Source: Chromatocurvus sp046260765 (GTDB taxonomy: Bacteria; Pseudomonadota; Gammaproteobacteria; Pseudomonadales; Halieaceae). From it: a stretch of DNA of 64,000 nt. Below the pieces are notes generated by a model that was given only the letters and a program-made list of their open reading frames with translations, ran no database searches and was not told where the DNA came from. The stretch is taken from NCBI GenBank assembly GCA_046260765.1, contig JBHEOO010000016.1:5906-69905 (forward strand). Direction: 5' to 3'. Positions 41,949 to 49,833 of this stretch are shown in pieces; the first letter of the stretch is position 1, and each line of letters starts with the position of its first letter. The translations under genes were made by a program, and so were the position numbers.

Positions 41949-43793
41949 TCAGAAACTGCAGCCGAGGCACTGCATATACAGATGACGCGGGTCGGAGAAT
42001 CCGGACATCGCGTCGCTCGCCATCTGCACCGGCAGCAATGCCTGACGCCAGGAAACCGGCAGCGAGGCAGTCGGGTCCAATGTGCCGAGGATTCCGCTGA
42101 GAGACAGACGATCGGCCAACTGCTGCAGTAATTGCTGTCGCGGCGACGTCTGCGCCCGCACATGGTCAATGCGATAGTCAGAAATCCCGGCCAGAGACGC
42201 TGCGGCAGCAGCGGCCTCCTGCAGCGTTCCCAGCGCGTCTACCAGCCCCACGTCCCGCGCGGCTGGCGCACTCCAGACACGTCCCTGCGCCACCGAATCG
42301 ACCTCGTCCGTGCTCATGTCCCTGCTGTCAGCTACCAGCTGGAGAAACTGTTCGTATATCTGCTCAACCGACTGCTGTAGTGCTGCCGCAGCCAACGGGT
42401 TCAGCGGCCGGTCAATGCGCAGCGAACCCGCCGCATCGGTGGTGCCGACGCCATCGGTGTGAATGCCCCCACGGGACAGCAGACGATCGACCGTCGGAAA
42501 AGCCGCGAAGACGCCAATGCTGCCGGTCAGCGTGGCCGGCGTCGCCCAGATCTGGTCTGCCGCAGTGGCAATGAAGTATGCACCTGACGCCGCGACTGGC
42601 CCCATGGACACAACCACCGGGATACCCCGCGCGCGAACCTCAGCCAGCGCTGCACGGATGACCTCGGAGGCAAAAACACTGCCGCCTCCACTGTTGATAC
42701 GCAGAACGACAGCAGCGACATCAGGCGCCTCCGCCACATCGATCAGCTGCGCTGAGAGGCTTTCCGCGCCGATCGCGCCCGGTTCCTGCGAACCCGGCAG
42801 GATGTTGCCCTGCGCGGTAACGACTGCAATGCGCTTTTCGCTACCGGCACTGGTACCACGCTTTGCCAGGTAGCGCTGAAACGGGATCATCTCTGCTTCA
42901 CCGGAATCATTCACGACGCCGACGCGGCGGGCCAGGTAGTCATCCCTGTCGCGGCGCGACATCAGCCGATCAACCAGGCGCTCTGCCAGTGCAAGCTTCG
43001 CCGGATCACCTCCGGCATCTTCGAGGCGCTGCGGATAGGCATTGATCTGCCGCTGCAGTGCGCCCTCCTCCAGTCCACGCAGGGCCTCGATGTGGCCGGT
43101 ATACTGCCCCCAGAGGTCATTCAGCCAGGCCCCGGTTATCTGCCTTTCGCCTTCTGACATATCGTTGCGCGTGAGAGGCTCCGCGATAGACTTGAACTCA
43201 CCGGCGCGGAAAACATGGATATCCACGGCGAGTTTTTCGAACGCCTCGTGAAAATAGTTCTGGTAGCTGGCGAAACCCTGCAGCACAACGCCACCATAGG
43301 GATGCAGGATAATCTCGTCAGCCTCGGCGGCCAGCAGGTACTGATCCTGGGTGAAGTAGTCTCCGGCGGCGATGATGGGCTTGCCCGTTGCGCGAAAGCG
43401 GGCAATGGCAGGCGCCATTTCCTGAGCGCGACTCAGGCCGAGCTGCACGAGGTTTTCCGTGTCGATGACCAGCGCGGAAATACGCTTATCCGCAGCCGCC
43501 GCATCGACCGCCTCTATCATGTCCTGCAGCCGGGTCTCAGCCGTGGCCGGGGACGGCTCACTCAGCAGGGACAGGGGCTCAATGCGCGTTTTTTCGTCGA
43601 CCACCGTACCGGCAGGATCGAGCAGCAGGGCCGCATTCTGCGGCAGCGGTGCGGGTGATGTCCCACTGAACAGGACGTAAAGCAGCACCAGCCCAGCAAG
43701 AAACAGCAGGTTCGACAGTGCCAGGCGCAGGAGCGTGATGCCGCGCCAGATGCGGTGAAAAAGTCGTTTCAGGAAAGAGGGGCGGCGGGTCAT
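41949..43793 (-). CDS. sppA: Signal peptide peptidase SppA, 67K type
   Basis: 614 aa, double-domain form. An N-terminal membrane anchor (LLRLALSNLLFLAGLVLLYV) precedes two ClpP-like domains. The N-domain Lys (FRATGKPIIAAGDYFTQDQY) and C-domain Ser (VVVSMGPVAASGAYFIATAA) give the Ser-Lys dyad shared between domains. It degrades released signal peptides in the periplasmic face of the membrane. ATG overlaps the DUF2069 stop (ATGA). Confidence 0.95.
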   Translation of the reverse strand: MTRRPSFLKRLFHRIWRGITLLRLALSNLLFLAGLVLLYVLFSGTSPAPLPQNAALLLDPAGTVVDEKTRIEPLSLLSEPSPATAETRLQDMIEAVDAAAADKRISALVIDTENLVQLGLSRAQEMAPAIARFRATGKPIIAAGDYFTQDQYLLAAEADEIILHPYGGVVLQGFASYQNYFHEAFEKLAVDIHVFRAGEFKSIAEPLTRNDMSEGERQITGAWLNDLWGQYTGHIEALRGLEEGALQRQINAYPQRLEDAGGDPAKLALAERLVDRLMSRRDRDDYLARRVGVVNDSGEAEMIPFQRYLAKRGTSAGSEKRIAVVTAQGNILPGSQEPGAIGAESLSAQLIDVAEAPDVAAVVLRINSGGGSVFASEVIRAALAEVRARGIPVVVSMGPVAASGAYFIATAADQIWATPATLTGSIGVFAAFPTVDRLLSRGGIHTDGVGTTDAAGSLRIDRPLNPLAAAALQQSVEQIYEQFLQLVADSRDMSTDEVDSVAQGRVWSAPAARDVGLVDALGTLQEAAAAAASLAGISDYRIDHVRAQTSPRQQLLQQLADRLSLSGILGTLDPTASLPVSWRQALLPVQMASDAMSGFSDPRHLYMQCLGCSF

Positions 43794-44185
43794 GGTTGTC
43801 CTTCAGGCGAGGTGGCTGGGTGATTGGCTGCGCGCAGTTCGGGTCCGCGGGCACGCACATACAGCATGGCAGAAGTGAAAAGCACCACCACTGCAAGCAT
43901 GCCGGTCTGGGCGAGAATAGAGCCCGGTGCGGCGAACAGGTACTGAACGATCGTGATGAAATAGAGAAGACAGATGAAACACAGCCAGATAAAACTGCGC
44001 AGGCGGTCTTTCAGCATACCGGGGACAAAAATCAGCAGCGGCAGCAGCTTGCCACACCAGATAATCCAGGGCACAGCGCTGATCCAGGCATCGGCAACCT
44101 GATGAACGAGCAGCAGTACCCAGGAGCCCCAGACCAGACCCCACAACCACGCGCTGGCCCCCTGTCTTGGTGTGAAGACACTCAT
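43790..44185 (-). CDS. DUF2069 domain-containing membrane protein
   Basis: 131 aa with four predicted membrane helices (LWGLVWGSWVLLLVHQVADA; IIWCGKLLPLLIFVPGML; FIWLCFICLLYFITIVQYLF; GMLAVVVLFTSAMLYVRA). DUF2069 proteins of this size are regularly found next to wrbA in gammaproteobacteria. Function unknown. Overlaps wrbA and sppA by 4 nt each, so it is the middle of a three-gene operon. Confidence 0.88.
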   Translation of the reverse strand: MSVFTPRQGASAWLWGLVWGSWVLLLVHQVADAWISAVPWIIWCGKLLPLLIFVPGMLKDRLRSFIWLCFICLLYFITIVQYLFAAPGSILAQTGMLAVVVLFTSAMLYVRARGPELRAANHPATSPEGQP

Positions 44186-44805
44186 GACTTATCTCCAACA
44201 GCGAGGGACAGCGCGAGAGACAGCCGCGCAATGCGCGCTCCGAGGGCACGACAAAGACCGATTTCGTCGTCGTCAAGCACGCGGTTGTTCTGCGCACCGG
44301 CGTGATGACTGGCGCCGTAGGGAGTGCCACCGCCCCGGGTGCGGGTCAGTCCCGGCTCACCGTAGGACAGGCCCGCCAGCACCATACCGTGGTGCAGCAG
44401 TGGCAGCTGCATGCTCAGCAGCGTGCTCTCCTGCCCCCCGTGCAGGCTCGACGTGGACGTGAATACGCCCGCGGGTTTGTCTACCAGAGCCCCGCTAAGC
44501 CAGAGCTCGGATGTACGGTCGATAAAATACTTCATGGGTGCCGCCATATTGCCAAATCGGGTTGGACTGCCGAGCACCAGCCCGCTGCAGTGTCTCAGGT
44601 CCTCAAGCTCACAGAACATTGGGCCTTCGTCAGGAATGTCGGGTGCCACCTGCGCCGTTTCCGCAGAGACTGCGGGCACCGTTCGCAGCCTTGCATCGAT
44701 GGCGGCTACGCCCTGGACGCCGCGTGCAATCTCCTGTGCCATGCGTGCAGTCGCACCCGACGCCGAGTAATAGAGCACCAGCACATACGGCCGTCCCGAC
44801 GTCAC
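44182..44805 (-). CDS. wrbA: NAD(P)H:quinone oxidoreductase, WrbA type
   Basis: 207 aa flavodoxin-like protein with a GTG start. YYSASGATARMAQEIA is the FMN phosphate loop, LGSPTRFGNMAAPMKYFID and TSTSSLHGGQESTLLSMQLP are the isoalloxazine-binding WrbA signatures. It reduces quinones by two electrons, limiting redox cycling. First gene of wrbA-DUF2069-sppA. A 223-nt gap to the next gene upstream contains no other recognisable feature. Confidence 0.93.
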   Translation of the reverse strand: MTSGRPYVLVLYYSASGATARMAQEIARGVQGVAAIDARLRTVPAVSAETAQVAPDIPDEGPMFCELEDLRHCSGLVLGSPTRFGNMAAPMKYFIDRTSELWLSGALVDKPAGVFTSTSSLHGGQESTLLSMQLPLLHHGMVLAGLSYGEPGLTRTRGGGTPYGASHHAGAQNNRVLDDDEIGLCRALGARIARLSLALSLAVGDKS

Positions 44806-45028
44806 GACAGCCGTGACCGGACATTGACTGGCGTCCTGATAACAACGGCGAGTAGACTACGGGTTGCAGCTTGCTTGTAGTATTGGGCGATGTAGGTCAT
44901 GCATTAATCCAGGGTCGACCAGGCCGTCTTCAGGCCCGCAATTCATTTCAGTAGCGCGATTATAGCAAAGCAGCAGACCCCACCGTGCGTGAGTCCAGGC
45001 TCACGGCGAATCATGCAATAATCCGCCA

Positions 45029-45898
45029 ATGATCAGCGTACCCGACAAGTGGCAGCCACTGCTTCACCGGCTCGATTATTTCCTCCAGCGATACCATGCG
45101 GATCGCTGCAAGGACACGGCGGCGGCGCTCACCTATGTGAGTCTGTTCGCGCTGGTGCCATTGCTCACAGTGCTGTATGCGATGGCGTCTGCGATTCCTG
45201 CCTTCAAGGGTCTCGAGGGCAACATTCAAGACATGCTGTTCGAGTACGTCATCCCGGAAGGGTCACAGGACATGCAGGCCTACCTTGACGATTTTTCCCG
45301 TCAGGCCAAAAACCTCACTGGCTTTGGAGTGGCCTTCCTAGTCGGTACCGCCATCCTGATGCTGCGCAAAATTGAAAAGAGCTTCACATGTATCTACGGT
45401 GCCTTTGCTGCAGTACCGCTATTCCTGCTGTGGGTTTTCATTTCCTGGAATATTGTCCTTGTCTGCGCGATTCTTGTGCATGGTCTCTCCGCCTACCAGT
45501 CCAGAGACCAGGCCGCGCGCCCCCTCGTGGTCAAGGCGCTGGAAGCGCTGCACCTGTTGTGGCGGCGCCAGCAGGCAGGCCTGCCTCTGCGCGAATTCGA
45601 TCTTATGCTGGATCGCAGCTGCAACATCGACAGCGACAGCTGGAGCGAGCTGCGCAGCATTTTTCTGCAACACAATCTCATCTCGCAGAATGATCGTGGG
45701 CACTACCTGCTGGCCCGGGACCTGCACAACGTCAGCCTCTGGCAGGTCGTGCAGTGGGTCAGCGGCGAAAAGCGCATGCACGATGATCCGGGCAGCGGTA
45801 ACGCCTGGGAAGAAAAAGCCATTGCCCTGCTCAGCGAGCAGGAACAGGCACGCAAAAACGCCCTGGACATCAACCTGGTGGAGCTCTTCACGGTATGA
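45029..45898 (+). CDS. YihY/BrkB family inner membrane protein with an internal deletion
   Basis: 289 aa. Residues 25-119 match the YihY N-terminal half (TAAALTYVSLFALVPLLTVL, then GTAILMLRKIEKSF), and residues 122-155 match its last membrane segment (IYGAFAAVPLFLLWVFISWN). These two blocks are normally separated by about 110 residues and three membrane helices; here they are joined at 45383-45395 without loss of frame. The C-terminus (LLWRRQQAGLPLREFDLML onwards) is the winged-helix-like cytosolic tail of the roughly 400-aa relatives. I expect three membrane segments instead of six, so the protein is probably non-functional or altered. An assembly collapse is possible. Confidence 0.85.
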   Translation: MISVPDKWQPLLHRLDYFLQRYHADRCKDTAAALTYVSLFALVPLLTVLYAMASAIPAFKGLEGNIQDMLFEYVIPEGSQDMQAYLDDFSRQAKNLTGFGVAFLVGTAILMLRKIEKSFTCIYGAFAAVPLFLLWVFISWNIVLVCAILVHGLSAYQSRDQAARPLVVKALEALHLLWRRQQAGLPLREFDLMLDRSCNIDSDSWSELRSIFLQHNLISQNDRGHYLLARDLHNVSLWQVVQWVSGEKRMHDDPGSGNAWEEKAIALLSEQEQARKNALDINLVELFTV

Positions 45899-46350
45899 CA
45901 ACACAAGACAACCTTCGTCGCCCGCTGGCAGCAATCTGTTTTTTCCTGATGGCAATGGCTGGCTGTGAACAAGCGGCAAACGGCCCACTGGCAAAGATTG
46001 AGGCAGCACACGGAAGGTGGGTTGTGGTGAATTACTGGGCTGAGTGGTGCAAACCCTGCATCAAGGAAGTGCCGGAGCTCAACGAGCTGAATGCGCTCGA
46101 CGAGGTCACGGTTCTCGGCGTCAATTTTGATGGCGTGACGGGTGATGAACTGGCAGAGCAGCTGAAAAAACTCGGTATCGACTTTGCGACACTGCCGGAG
46201 GACCCCGCAGAGGCCCTGGGAACAGAGCGCCCTGTCGTACTACCCACGACCCTGGTCTTCAATCCTGATGGCCAGCTGATACAGACCCTGGTGGGACCGC
46301 AAACCCTGGAGTCTCTGCTCGCAGCGACATTGCAACGTTCTGCGGAATAG
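45895..46350 (+). CDS. TlpA-like thioredoxin-fold lipoprotein
   Basis: 151 aa. N-terminal lipoprotein signal (LAAICFFLMAMAGCEQAA, lipobox MAGC) followed by a thioredoxin fold with the WCKPC redox motif (NYWAEWCKPCIKEVPEL) and cis-Pro region VVLPTTLVF. It probably reduces disulfides outside the cytoplasm, as TlpA/ResA proteins do; the client is unknown. ATG overlaps the YihY stop (ATGA), so its translation depends on that damaged-looking gene. Confidence 0.93.
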   Translation: MTTQDNLRRPLAAICFFLMAMAGCEQAANGPLAKIEAAHGRWVVVNYWAEWCKPCIKEVPELNELNALDEVTVLGVNFDGVTGDELAEQLKKLGIDFATLPEDPAEALGTERPVVLPTTLVFNPDGQLIQTLVGPQTLESLLAATLQRSAE

Positions 46351-46390
46351 CGTTGTCGACTCGCGGCTGTCTGCCATAAAAGACTGACGC

Positions 46391-46416
46391 GAAAAAGAGC
46401 CGGCCTTGCGGCCGGC
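46391..46416 (-). terminator. Intrinsic terminator for the S9 peptidase-quinone reductase operon
   Basis: Stem GCCGGCC/GGCCGGC (46399-46405 and 46410-46416) with a 4-nt loop; on the minus strand it is followed by UCUUUUUC (46398-46391). It lies about 140 nt beyond the quinone reductase stop. On the plus strand no U-tract follows, so it serves the minus strand chiefly. Confidence 0.7.
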
Positions 46417-46558
46417 ACAGGAGGAGTCTCTCCAAGGGAGTCAATGACCTGAACGGTGTGGTGACATCGGCAGGCATTCACCACCTACATAAATGTGACC
46501 GCGTGACACTGACATGGTTCCCCGCGCAAGGCGTTTCTTTCAGTGCCAGCGATGACAG

Positions 46559-47530
46559 TCAGGGCGTCAAAACACTGGATCCGATCGTCTCCCGGGCCTC
46601 GAGTTCACGATGCGCCCGCTGCACGTCCGCCAGCAGATAACGCTGGTTTACCTCTACGGGCAATGTCCCGGCCGCAACACGCGTCAGTACAGCCTTTGCG
46701 GAGGCCTGCATTTCCGTATCAGAAGCGACATAGCCCAGCAGTGAGGGCCGTGTGATGAACAGTGAACCCCGGGCAGTCAGCTGCTGCAGATCCAGCGGCG
46801 GGGGCGCGCCGGAGGCGTTGCCGAAACTGACCATGAGGCCTCGTGGCTGCAGGCAATCAAGCGACGCGTCAAAGGTCGCCGCGCCAACGCCGTCGTACAC
46901 CACAGGAACGCCGGCTCCACCCGTGATATCCCGCACCCGGGTCGCCACATCCTCCTCCCGATAATTGATGACATGGGCGTAACCGCAACGACGCGCCACC
47001 TCGGCTTTATCCGCCGAGCCGACAGTACCAATGACCTGTGCCCCGATAGACCTTGCCCAGCGACCAAACAGCTGACCGACTCCTCCCGCTGCCGCGTGAA
47101 AAACGCAGTATTCGCCCTCGCCAAGAGCATAGGTGCGCTGCAGCAGGTACTCCACGGTGCAGCCCTTGAGCAATACCGCAGCGGCGACTTCGTCACTGAC
47201 AGCATCCGGCAGCACCACCAGTCTGGCAGCCGGCAGGTTGATTGCCTCACTGTAGGCACCGATGCCCGCAGCGCAGTAAGCCACGCGTGTCCCAGGGATA
47301 AGAGAAACGCCCTCACCCACAGATTCCACCACCCCCGCAGCCTCAAGCCCGAGACCGCTGGGCATTGGCAGTGGATAAAGGCCCGATCGATGGTAGGTGT
47401 CGATGTAATTGAGGCCAATCGCGCTGTTGCGCACCCGCACCATGCCTGGCCCCGGCGCGGGTAACGCAGTTTCGCAAAGCTGCATGACCTCCGGGCCGCC
47501 GGGCTGCGTTATTTCCACACGCTTGACCAT
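46559..47530 (-). CDS. Quinone oxidoreductase family protein (zinc-independent MDR)
   Basis: 323 aa from the ATG at 47530; the frame extends upstream only inside the S9 gene. GroES-like N-terminal half (GLNYIDTYHRSGLYPLPMPS), then the Rossmann motif HAAAGGVGQLFGRWARSIGA and VVYDGVGAATFDASL. Cysteine/histidine zinc ligands are lacking, as in Qor/zeta-crystallin proteins. It reduces quinones with NADPH. It starts 4 nt after the S9 peptidase stop and shares its transcript. Confidence 0.93.
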   Translation of the reverse strand: MVKRVEITQPGGPEVMQLCETALPAPGPGMVRVRNSAIGLNYIDTYHRSGLYPLPMPSGLGLEAAGVVESVGEGVSLIPGTRVAYCAAGIGAYSEAINLPAARLVVLPDAVSDEVAAAVLLKGCTVEYLLQRTYALGEGEYCVFHAAAGGVGQLFGRWARSIGAQVIGTVGSADKAEVARRCGYAHVINYREEDVATRVRDITGGAGVPVVYDGVGAATFDASLDCLQPRGLMVSFGNASGAPPPLDLQQLTARGSLFITRPSLLGYVASDTEMQASAKAVLTRVAAGTLPVEVNQRYLLADVQRAHRELEARETIGSSVLTP

Positions 47531-47534
47531 CGTC

Positions 47535-49592
47535 CTACTCCGCCGCTGTATGCTGCTCGAACCATGCCAGGATCGCCGCCACCTTGGCCGCCATCTGGCT
47601 GGGGCGCTTGGTGATACTGTGGTAGGCACCCGGTATGCGCACCATCGCCGTATCCACTCCACGCAGCTTCAAGGCCTGGTAATACTGCTCTGTCTCGCTG
47701 ATCGGCGTGCGCAGATCCGACTCACCGGTCAGCAGCATGGTTGGCGTGCGCACGTTGCCCACCAGAGACAGCGGCGAGCGCGCCCAGTAACCCTCGGGAT
47801 CTTCCCAGGGCATGGCCTCGAACCAGTAGCGGGTAAAATACGGCGAGTTGTCAGCGGTGAGCACAAAGCTGGTCCAGTTGATGACCGGCTTGGCCACTAC
47901 CGCAGCGCGGAAGCGGTCGGTCTTGCCGACAATCCACGCCGTGAGCACGCCACCGCCACTGCCACCGGTGACAAACAGTCCGTCCGTATCAATATAACCT
48001 TCATCAATGACTGCATCGACCGCCGAGATCAGGTCATCGTAATCCCTGCCGGGATAGGCATGGTGTATCAGGTTGCCGAAGCGTTCACCGTAGCTTGTGC
48101 TGCCCCGAGGGTTGACGTATAGCACAACGTAGCCGGCCGCTGCATACAGCTGTACCTCAGTTGCGAAACGCTCACCGTAATTGGCGAACGGGCCCCCGTG
48201 GATCTCAAGAATAAGAGGGTATTTCTTATTCGGGTCAAACCCCGGCGGCAAGGCAACCCAGGCCTGGATCTCCTCGCCATCCGCCGATGACGTTATCCAG
48301 CGTTCTTCGACGCGCGCCAGGTCGCGATGGCCGAGGAAATTCTCGTTTAGCGTTGTCAGGCGCGTGGGGGCGTCATGCCCCGGCCGGCCGGCCGCAATAT
48401 CCGCGGGTCGCGAGGTGTCTCCCGCCGTATAGGCGAAGACATCACCGCCACCCACAGCAAACGCCGACCCGGCGTAGGGGCGACCCAGCGATGTGCCGCC
48501 AAGCCCATCGGCAAGGCGCACCATACGGTCTTCCAGATCGGTCATGGCAAGAACAGTGTTGCCCCTGTCGTCAAAGCTGAAGAACAGATGTTCGCTGCCC
48601 TCAGACCACTGTGGAGACGACACGTCGCGATCGAGATCCGCCTGCAGCTCACGCTTCCCGGTACCGTCCGTGTGCATGATATAGAGTCGCTGACGGTGGT
48701 AGCCCAGGCCAGCGTCATCCCAGCCGGTGTAGGCGAGGAAGCGGCCGTCGGGAGAGACAACCGGTCCGCTGTCGGGCCCCGGTCGATCGGTCAGGCGGGT
48801 CAGGGCGCCCGTGGCAAGATCCACTCGAAACAGGTCCGTATTCACGGGGTTGAGCTCGGCATCGTCGCCCCGGTTCGCGGAAACAAACAGGGCATCTCCA
48901 GATGCTGACCAGGCGATACCGCCGCTGTGATCGAAATCGTCCGACGTCACCTGCCGCGGACTGCCGCCGCTGGCAGGCATAACGAATACGTGCTGGAAGC
49001 CGTGCTTGCGATAACCTCTGCCGTCGTTGCGATACACCGCGCGATCGATCACTACCGGCGGCGGCGCCCATTCCGCACCCTCCGGCGCCGCCGGCAGCAC
49101 GCCCATGACGGGAGCCTTCCTTGCAACGCGCATGGTAAACGCCAACTGTTGGCCGTCAGGCGACCAGGACAATTGCCCGGGTGCGGTCGCAAGCTTAGTC
49201 AACTGCGCCGTGTAGCCCTGCTGCAGCCAGTGCACGAAGATCTGTGAGCCGGCGTCGTCCTTTGCGACAAATGCCACCCGGGTATCATCCGGTGACAGGG
49301 CCGTGTGAGACACGCTCATTGCGCCACTGGTGAGAGGCCTGTGCTCGCTGCCGTCGAGCCTGACTATCCACAGATTGGTCCGCTCGCGATCCTGCATGAT
49401 GTCCATAGTGTGTCGCGTATAGACGACGAAATCGCCGCCTGCACTCACCAGCGGTGCATCCGCATAGCCCAGCTGGAAAACGTCCTCCAGCACCAGTGGG
49501 GCCTTCTCCTGCGCCAGCGCGGCCTGCGACACCAGCAGTATCGACACCGCGCTGTTGATCAGGACACGCCACAGCCGTGTTGTATTTTTCAT
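47535..49592 (-). CDS. S9 family (prolyl oligopeptidase-like) secreted peptidase
   Basis: 685 aa. Signal peptide INSAVSILLVSQAALAQ, cleavage near AQ|EK; ATG preceded by AAGGA. Residues 40-400 form a TolB-like beta-propeller with repeated SPDxxxxAF blades (ALSPDDTRVAFVAKD, SWSPDGQQLAFTM). The C-terminal alpha/beta hydrolase has catalytic Ser in FVTGGSGGGVLTAW, Asp in GESDLRTP and His in PGAYHSI. Known relatives are dipeptidyl/acylaminoacyl peptidases; specificity is not evident. Exported, so likely involved in peptide use outside the cytoplasm. Confidence 0.93.
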   Translation of the reverse strand: MKNTTRLWRVLINSAVSILLVSQAALAQEKAPLVLEDVFQLGYADAPLVSAGGDFVVYTRHTMDIMQDRERTNLWIVRLDGSEHRPLTSGAMSVSHTALSPDDTRVAFVAKDDAGSQIFVHWLQQGYTAQLTKLATAPGQLSWSPDGQQLAFTMRVARKAPVMGVLPAAPEGAEWAPPPVVIDRAVYRNDGRGYRKHGFQHVFVMPASGGSPRQVTSDDFDHSGGIAWSASGDALFVSANRGDDAELNPVNTDLFRVDLATGALTRLTDRPGPDSGPVVSPDGRFLAYTGWDDAGLGYHRQRLYIMHTDGTGKRELQADLDRDVSSPQWSEGSEHLFFSFDDRGNTVLAMTDLEDRMVRLADGLGGTSLGRPYAGSAFAVGGGDVFAYTAGDTSRPADIAAGRPGHDAPTRLTTLNENFLGHRDLARVEERWITSSADGEEIQAWVALPPGFDPNKKYPLILEIHGGPFANYGERFATEVQLYAAAGYVVLYVNPRGSTSYGERFGNLIHHAYPGRDYDDLISAVDAVIDEGYIDTDGLFVTGGSGGGVLTAWIVGKTDRFRAAVVAKPVINWTSFVLTADNSPYFTRYWFEAMPWEDPEGYWARSPLSLVGNVRTPTMLLTGESDLRTPISETEQYYQALKLRGVDTAMVRIPGAYHSITKRPSQMAAKVAAILAWFEQHTAAE

Positions 49593-49714
49593 GAAACATC
49601 CTTATTTCTTGACCATAACTTTCCCAAAGAGACAAACATCGCGGATGGGGAAACCGCGCAGGCATGCGCTACACTGGCAATATCCTGACTGTTGTCTGTG
49701 CCTGTTTTTCGTTT

Positions 49715-49819
49715 ATGCACAAATTTCTCTCATGCACACTGTTCTCTCATGCACAAAGCTCACTAATGCACAAAAATTCTCTCATGCACAAAAGTTCTCT
49801 CATGCACAAAATTTCTCCC
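49715..49819. repeat. Six 17-18 bp tandem repeats upstream of prlC
   Basis: The unit ATGCACAAA(A)xTTCTCTC recurs with ATGCAC at 49715, 49732, 49749, 49766, 49784 and 49802 (periods 17, 17, 17, 18, 18). A degenerate seventh step, ATGGAG at 49820, falls on the prlC Shine-Dalgarno. No spacers exist, so this is not CRISPR. In a transcript it would present repeated AUGCAC and pyrimidine stretches next to the ribosome-binding site; binding site array for a regulator or plain slippage are both possible. Confidence 0.9.
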
Positions 49820-49833
49820 ATGGAGTATACCCG

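Noticed and set aside
45029..45898. YihY gene as a frameshifted pseudogene
   Set aside because: Frame is intact from start to stop; the anomaly is an in-frame internal loss, so it is listed as a CDS with a deletion.
46417..46558. Small ORF or regulatory RNA between the terminator and the quinone reductase gene
   Set aside because: Only a weak hairpin (GTGGTGA/TCACCAC with a 13-nt loop) is seen; no coding signal or promoter.
49715..49819. CRISPR-like array
   Set aside because: Units are contiguous with no unique spacers, length 17-18 bp, no cas genes.
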